IMG/VR virus record: IMGVR_UViG_3300027770_000196
Location: 1-29,811 of that record
DNA length: 29,811 nucleotides
Strand: one strand, 5' to 3'
From: a virus
In this document: piece by piece, positions 27,063-29,811 of the stretch
How positions within the stretch are numbered: position 1 is the first letter of the stretch
How the letters are laid out: every line of letters starts with the position of its first letter
Notes under the pieces: generated by a model
Database searches by the model: none
What the model was told of the DNA's origin: nothing
The model's input: the letters and a program-made list of their open reading frames with translations, nothing else
Made by a program: the position numbers and the translations under genes

Positions 27063-27659
27063 ATGCAGAAATTAAATTTGTTTTCAACACCAGTAGCAAT
27101 TTTTGATTTGCCAGATTTTGAAAGAATCAATAAAATTATTTTAGATGGCAATCTCAAAGGTGTTGCTGAGCAAAATGGTTCAGATACTTTTGAGTATTCA
27201 CAAGACAGAAATATCTGGAGTCATAGATATAATGAAGGTATAAATATTCTTCATGATTTCTTTTTGGAATCTGCTGCCAAATATGCAACTGAATTTTTTG
27301 AGATGGAATATAAACCAGATTTCTTTAGACATGCTAGAGGGTGGATTAATTTTTGTAAATATGGGCAAGAATATAGATTTCATAGTCATCGAATGACTAC
27401 GATTGCAGCCACTTATTATGTGGATGTAGGAGATAAAGGTGGGATCATTCGACTACTCGATCCTAGATCGACGTTAGGTTGGATTAGTCTTAATCCTAAA
27501 CATTATAATGTGTTCAACTATAAGCCAAAAGCTGGACAGATGATTATGTTTCCTGGGTGGCTAGTTCATCAAGTGTCGCACAATCAAACCGATAAAGATC
27601 GTGTGGCAGTGACAACAAATATGAATCTTATTCAGAAGCACTATGCTACCTTAGTGTAA
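27063..27659 (+). CDS. putative 2OG-Fe(II) oxygenase (TIGR02466-like)
   Basis: A 198-residue protein with AAAGG 8 bases before ATG 27063. F-H-S-H-R (about 106-110) begins the metal site, G-G-I-I-R-L-L-D-P follows, and P-K-A-G-Q-M-I-M-F-P-G-W-L-V-H-Q-V carries the distal His; D-R-V-A-V-T-T-N-M provides the 2OG arginine. This order matches TIGR02466-type oxygenases. AT-rich like the radical SAM gene. Its TAA stop lies within tRNA-His (15-base overlap). Confidence 0.82.
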   Translation: MQKLNLFSTPVAIFDLPDFERINKIILDGNLKGVAEQNGSDTFEYSQDRNIWSHRYNEGINILHDFFLESAAKYATEFFEMEYKPDFFRHARGWINFCKYGQEYRFHSHRMTTIAATYYVDVGDKGGIIRLLDPRSTLGWISLNPKHYNVFNYKPKAGQMIMFPGWLVHQVSHNQTDKDRVAVTTNMNLIQKHYATLV

Positions 27660-27720
27660 TTGGTAAGCACCCGGTGTTGTGGACGCCGGAGTTCAAGTTC
27701 GAATCTTGGAGGTAGTGCCA
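27645..27720 (+). tRNA. tRNA-His(GTG), no G-1
   Basis: 76 bases; acceptor GCTACCT/AGGTAGT with G1-U72, anticodon GTG in loop TTGTGGA, T-loop TTCGAAT, discriminator G, encoded CCA. The base before position 1 is T, so there is no genome-encoded G-1. G1-U72 without G-1 is known in many alphaproteobacterial tRNA-His genes. Confidence 0.85.
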
Positions 27721-27729
27721 ATATAAATA

Positions 27730-27804
27730 GATCCTAGAGCATGACTGGCTATGCGGGTGTCTCTAAAACATCGAATACGGGTTCAAGTCCCGTTAGGATC
27801 ACCA
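27730..27804 (+). tRNA. tRNA with anticodon CTA, probable amber suppressor
   Basis: 75 bases with a complete cloverleaf: acceptor GATCCTA/TAGGATC (7 perfect pairs), D-stem GCAT/ATGC, anticodon stem GGTGT/ACATC around loop CTCTAAA (anticodon CTA), T-stem ACGGG/CCCGT with loop TTCAAGT, discriminator A and encoded CCA. It would read UAG. The charging enzyme cannot be told. The window has at least six genes ending in TAG (11941, 13136, 20311, 21316, 26439, 26980). Confidence 0.82.
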
Positions 27805-27824
27805 ACTGATAATGGAGTAATAAC

Positions 27825-27845
27825 ATGAAGGTATTTTTTCTGTAG
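27825..27845 (+). CDS. possible 6-codon mini-frame ending in amber
   Basis: GGAG at 27814-27817, 7 bases before ATG 27825, then M-K-V-F-F-L and TAG 27843-27845, 20 bases after the CTA tRNA. Readthrough would add only six residues to a TGA. It may be a gene remnant or a leader; low certainty. Confidence 0.25.
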   Translation: MKVFFL

Positions 27846-27872
27846 GTTTTTCGTCCCCCATGAATTTTCTTA

Positions 27873-27901
27873 TTGACTTTGAATAATCACTATCGTATAA
27901 T
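27873..27901 (+). promoter_or_regulatory. sigma70 promoter
   Basis: TTGACT, 17-base spacer, perfect TATAAT at 27896-27901; start near 27909, 17 bases before the gene at 27926. Confidence 0.8.
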
Positions 27902-27925
27902 GTTAACATCAATAAGGAAACCAAC

Positions 27926-28342
27926 ATGTCTATCAAGTTAAAGATCAAGTCTAAACATCTCGCATTGGAAGCTGGCGTCATTCGGTTCGAGGAACAGAAA
28001 CTCAAGCGCCAGATTGAATGGCTCAAGACACACCAAAAGGACGAGACTAAAGTTCGTTTTATGTGGGAGTCATTGAATAGCCATCGTCGTTTTGATGTTC
28101 GCAATGAAGCTCGTGCTACTCTTCTCGCTCGCGCATACATAGAAGGGCGAATTTACAAAACGGTAGAACATTGTCGTAAAGATAATGGTACGTTCAAGAC
28201 GTATATTTTGCCTCGTATTGTTTCAATGGTCATCAAATATGAGCATGGAAAAATTGAAAAGTTTATGAAGCCAGATGCGGTAAAAGCCGTGCGTGACGAG
28301 GTTGTAGCGTGGCTTGAAGGTCAAGTCTGGGTTCAAGTATAA
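27926..28342 (+). CDS. conserved phage protein, unknown
   Basis: A 138-residue, basic, helical protein with AAGGA 9 bases before ATG 27926 and its own consensus promoter. The order K-L-K-I-K-S-K-x-L-A-x-E-A-x-x-I-R-F-E-E, then V-R-N-E-A-R-A-T-x-L-A-R-A-Y-I-x-G and later M-V-x-K-Y recalls a small phage family found in varied proteobacterial myoviruses, never given a function. R-N-E-A-R could contact nucleic acid. It sits inside the tRNA array, 7 bases before tRNA-Tyr. Confidence 0.7.
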   Translation: MSIKLKIKSKHLALEAGVIRFEEQKLKRQIEWLKTHQKDETKVRFMWESLNSHRRFDVRNEARATLLARAYIEGRIYKTVEHCRKDNGTFKTYILPRIVSMVIKYEHGKIEKFMKPDAVKAVRDEVVAWLEGQVWVQV

Positions 28343-28349
28343 AAGAATT

Positions 28350-28443
28350 GGGTGAGTTGATGCTATGGCGTGTGCATCCCCGGACTGTAAATCCGGTCCC
28401 TATGTGGTAAACAATGTAGGTTCGACTCCTACCTCACCCACCA
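28350..28443 (+). tRNA. tRNA-Tyr(GTA)
   Basis: 94 bases with the long class II variable arm expected for Tyr; acceptor GGGTGAG/CTCACCC, anticodon GTA in loop CTGTAAA, T-loop TTCGACT, discriminator A and CCA encoded. Confidence 0.92.
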
Positions 28444-28532
28444 CTACCATCGGACCGTGTGCCCACCGTGCGGCAGCCGATGTAAAACAAACCCGTGGCG
28501 CTTATGGAGCCAGTTAACGGTGGGAACAGTTT
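28444..28532 (+). ncRNA. structured spacer RNA 6 (H-type pseudoknot candidate)
   Basis: CATCGG (28448-28453) pairs with CCGATG (28477-28482); CCCACCGT (28462-28469) in that loop pairs with ACGGTGGG (28517-28524) downstream, 8 bp perfect, so the two stems cross as a pseudoknot. GGC/GCC can form in the linker. Note that CATCGG is also complementary to the first bases of the following tRNA-Met. Confidence 0.55.
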
Positions 28533-28608
28533 GCCGATGTAGCTCAGTTGGTAGAGCGCACCCTTCATACGGGTATGGTCACTGGTTCAAGTCCAGTTTT
28601 CGGCACCA
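28533..28608 (+). tRNA. tRNA-Met(CAT), elongator or Ile2-type
   Basis: 76 bases; acceptor GCCGATG/TTTCGGC with one T-T mismatch and a wobble, anticodon CAT in loop TTCATAC, T-loop TTCAAGT, encoded CCA. No initiator features; could be elongator Met or, if C34 is lysidine-modified, Ile reading AUA. Confidence 0.82.
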
Positions 28609-28613
28609 ATTGA

Positions 28614-28688
28614 AGCAGAGTGGAGCAGTAGTAGCTCGTTTGGTTCATACCCAAAAGGCCGGTGGTGCAATTCCACCCTCTGCAACCA
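28614..28688 (+). tRNA. tRNA-Met(CAT), initiator-like
   Basis: 75 bases; body resembles E. coli fMet (TGGAGCAG, TAGCTCGT, TCATA), with an unpaired A1-A72 in place of C1-A72, and only two G-C pairs in the anticodon stem (TTTGG/CCAAA). T-loop TGCAATT is unusual. Encoded CCA. It may act as an initiator or as Met elongator. Confidence 0.75.
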
Positions 28689-28789
28689 ATATAGTCTCGC
28701 GGCGTTTGGATCACCCTCCCAGGTTCACGGTCACAAAGCGAGTGTGGTGGTACTGCGTGGTAAGGTTCGCTCTTACCAACTATATACTT
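28689..28789 (+). ncRNA. structured spacer RNA 7 (tRNA-like outline)
   Basis: A 7-bp outer stem ATATAGT/ACTATAT (28689-28695/28779-28785), inner CTCGC/GCGAG (28696-28700/28738-28742) and GGTAAG/CTTACC (28759-28764/28772-28777) with a GTTCGCT loop resembling a T-arm. No anticodon arm with a 7-base loop and no CCA. Lies between tRNA-Met and the atypical tRNA. Confidence 0.5.
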
Positions 28790-28865
28790 GCCGTCTAAGC
28801 TAATCTAGTGAAAGCGCCTGCCTGAAGAGCAAGAGAGCTTGGAGCGTAACCAAGAGACGGCACCA
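28790..28865 (+). tRNA. atypical tRNA, tRNA-Phe(GAA)-like
   Basis: 76 bases; acceptor GCCGTCT/AGACGGC perfect, D-stem GCT/AGC, anticodon loop CTGAAGA gives GAA (Phe), T-stem CTTGG/CCAAG, discriminator A, encoded CCA. The T-loop is AGCGTAA, not TTCRANY, position 8 is A not T, and the anticodon stem has a mismatch. It may be divergent, decayed or a tRNA-like RNA. Confidence 0.5.
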
Positions 28866-28873
28866 TTATAAAT

Positions 28874-28904
28874 AAAAAAAGGAGCGAACTTCGGATCCGC
28901 TCCT
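28874..28904 (-). terminator. intrinsic terminator of the minus-strand gene
   Basis: AGGAGCG/CGCTCCT stem (28880-28904) with a run of seven A on the + strand at 28874-28880, which reads as a T-run on the minus strand: a classical rho-independent terminator for the gene at 28925-29158. Confidence 0.8.
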
Positions 28905-28924
28905 CTACTTCATGTAAGGTAAAT

Positions 28925-29158
28925 TTATTCGGTATATGTGAATGAAGTGTTAGCTACCAAATCTTTTAGACCAGTGAGAAGAACATCGCCTTCGTCATCT
29001 TCTTCGTCATCTTCGTCATCTTCTTCTTCGTCTTCTGGCTCTTCGGTAAGATTGCCTAGGATTGTATCAATTCTCATTTCAAGTTCATTAAGAAAGTCAA
29101 TTTTGGATTGGATCTTATCTACACGATTACTGATTTCTTCAAAAAGCTTCTCGGTCAT
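28925..29158 (-). CDS. small acidic coiled-coil protein on the opposite strand
   Basis: A 77-residue protein read from the minus strand; AGGA lies 7 bases before its ATG (29156-29158 on the + strand) and a terminator follows its stop. The N-terminal half (M-T-E-K-L-F-E-E-I-S-N-R-V-D-K-I-Q-S-K) looks like a coiled coil; residues 38-57 are an E/D tract. The opposite + frame is a serine-rich shadow without a ribosome site. It is the only clear minus-strand gene in the window. DNA-mimic or nucleic-acid-displacing roles are typical of such acidic proteins, but nothing specific shows. Confidence 0.7.
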   Translation of the reverse strand: MTEKLFEEISNRVDKIQSKIDFLNELEMRIDTILGNLTEEPEDEEEDDEDDEEDDEGDVLLTGLKDLVANTSFTYTE

Positions 29159-29183
29159 GATTTTTTCCTATAATATGAATCAT

Positions 29184-29191
29184 TATAAATA
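29184..29191 (+). promoter_or_regulatory. T4-late-like TATAAATA
   Basis: TATAAATA, the T4-type late -10 octamer, about 50 bases before ATG 29241. The overlapping sequence read on the minus strand gives TATAAT for the divergent gene. AT-rich context makes chance possible. The octamer also occurs at 27722 and 28867. Confidence 0.3.
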
Positions 29192-29240
29192 TTTCGCACG
29201 ACGCTATTTAGAATAATTTATTCAAATAGGAAATAAATAT

Positions 29241-29811
29241 ATGAAAAAGATTGCTCTTTTTAATCACCAACCAGAATGCTCTATTGAGTGTTGTAATGGG
29301 ATAATAAGAGCGTTATCTTCGCAATATGAAGTGAAGCTGTTTACAATTCAAGATGATCTTGATGAGGTACTAAATGATGTGGATGGAATTGTTTTCCCTG
29401 GCGGCATTGGCGACAGTGACAGTTATCACGATTTCTTTACACGTTCTAAAGCTAACAAAATCGCAGCGTTTCTTGATAGAGGTGGTAGGTATATCGGCAT
29501 TTGCATGGGTGCTTATTGGGCTGGTTCTAGATATTTTGATTTTCTTGATGGGATAGACGCTGTTCAATATATCAAGCGACCAACGGCTGAGATACGCCGA
29601 AGCTATGGTACGGTTGCTGATATTGAATGGCTTGGTCAAAAAGAAAAGATGTTCTTCTATGACGGTTGTGTCTTTACAGGCAGCGGATATTATGATACTA
29701 TTGCCAAATATGCTAACGATGAACCGATGGCAATCATTCAAGGCAATCTTGGTCTGATTGGTTGCCATCCTGAGAGTGAGGAATTTTGGTATGAGAGTCC
29801 TTATCAGTATC
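29241..29811 (+). CDS. class I glutamine amidotransferase-like protein (BPL_N type), truncated by window end
   Basis: 190 residues visible from ATG 29241 (AGGA 10 bases upstream). K-I-A-L-F-N-H then F-P-G-G-I-G-D-S-D-S-Y, G-G-R-Y-I-G-I-C88-M-G-A-Y and C-H176-P-E178 form a nucleophile-histidine-glutamate triad like GATase1. The order and D-S-D-S motif resemble the biotin-protein-ligase N-terminal-like family, whose members act as amidotransferase relatives without known ammonia acceptor. Its remainder lies outside the window. Role in the phage unknown. Confidence 0.78.
   Translation, partial: MKKIALFNHQPECSIECCNGIIRALSSQYEVKLFTIQDDLDEVLNDVDGIVFPGGIGDSDSYHDFFTRSKANKIAAFLDRGGRYIGICMGAYWAGSRYFDFLDGIDAVQYIKRPTAEIRRSYGTVADIEWLGQKEKMFFYDGCVFTGSGYYDTIAKYANDEPMAIIQGNLGLIGCHPESEEFWYESPYQY

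Noticed and set aside
22918-28865. tmRNA, RNase P RNA or 6S RNA among the structured spacers
   Set aside because: None shows the tmRNA 5' GGGG and tag frame, the RNase P GAGGAAAGUC core or the 6S long bulged hairpin.
28938-29216. Serine-rich + strand frame of 92 residues
   Set aside because: Mirror of the acidic minus-strand gene; it has no ribosome site and the minus frame has ribosome site plus terminator.
1-29811. CRISPR array or transposon-type mobile element
   Set aside because: No regularly spaced direct repeats and no transposase or integrase motif. The GIY-YIG gene may be mobile but has no visible boundaries.

Overview
This window is part of a large tailed phage genome, most likely a T4-like myovirus infecting an alphaproteobacterium. 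A T4 gp61-type primase, a repeat-rich T4-like structural protein, a spanin pair, tightly overlapping genes and a large tRNA array mark it as phage. The host is inferred from a B12-dependent ribonucleotide reductase, a Rhizobiales-like outer-membrane protein and lipoprotein, and a tRNA-His with G1-U72 and no G-1. No integrase, CRISPR array or insertion sequence was seen. Nearly all genes lie on the + strand; the one clear exception is at 28925-29158.

Layout. (1) 1-4666: structural or structure-associated genes, including a Dps-like ferritin, a 676-residue protein with six [E/T]-Q/S-[V/I]-D-E repeats, and two virion-type proteins. (2) 4675-7056: small membrane and unknown genes ending in a probable i-spanin/o-spanin pair. 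(3) 7058-16587: one long run of genes behind a consensus sigma70 promoter: primase (probably leaderless), class II ribonucleotide reductase, a GT2 glycosyltransferase with an LpxH-like phosphoesterase, a GIY-YIG nuclease, a methyltransferase, two GT8-like transferases, a KpsC/KpsS-like transferase and a SpeD-like pyruvoyl enzyme. (4) 16593-20311: tRNA-Gly, an outer-membrane beta-barrel, a PP-loop ATPase, a tandem DUF2061 membrane protein and a twitch-type radical SAM protein. (5) 20312-23631: small early-type genes, most with their own promoter of the form TTGACAAT-N15-TANNAT. (6) 22918-28865: a tRNA array. With the isolated tRNA-Gly upstream, the window holds 21 tRNA or tRNA-like genes. (7) 28874-29811: one convergent acidic gene with its own terminator, then a truncated amidotransferase-like gene.

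The most interesting part is the tRNA array. Between the tRNAs lies a ~400-nt, highly base-paired RNA region (about 23845-24240) with its own promoter, a perfect 23-bp stem directly abutting a 20-bp stem, and several local hairpins. At least six smaller spacers (24605-24729, 24881-24996, 25074-25136, 25213-25381, 28444-28532, 28689-28789) also fold into multi-branch, hairpin or pseudoknot-like structures instead of being plain linkers. The array contains a tRNA with anticodon CTA, a probable amber suppressor. Three metalloenzyme genes (one radical SAM, two 2OG-Fe(II) oxygenases) sit between tRNAs and take their stop codon from inside the next tRNA, so 5' maturation of that tRNA would destroy the mRNA's stop. 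Together these features suggest an RNA-centred translation-control locus that ordinary annotation would call a tRNA cluster with gaps.

All calls come from reading the sequence; no database search, folding program or tRNA scanner was run.
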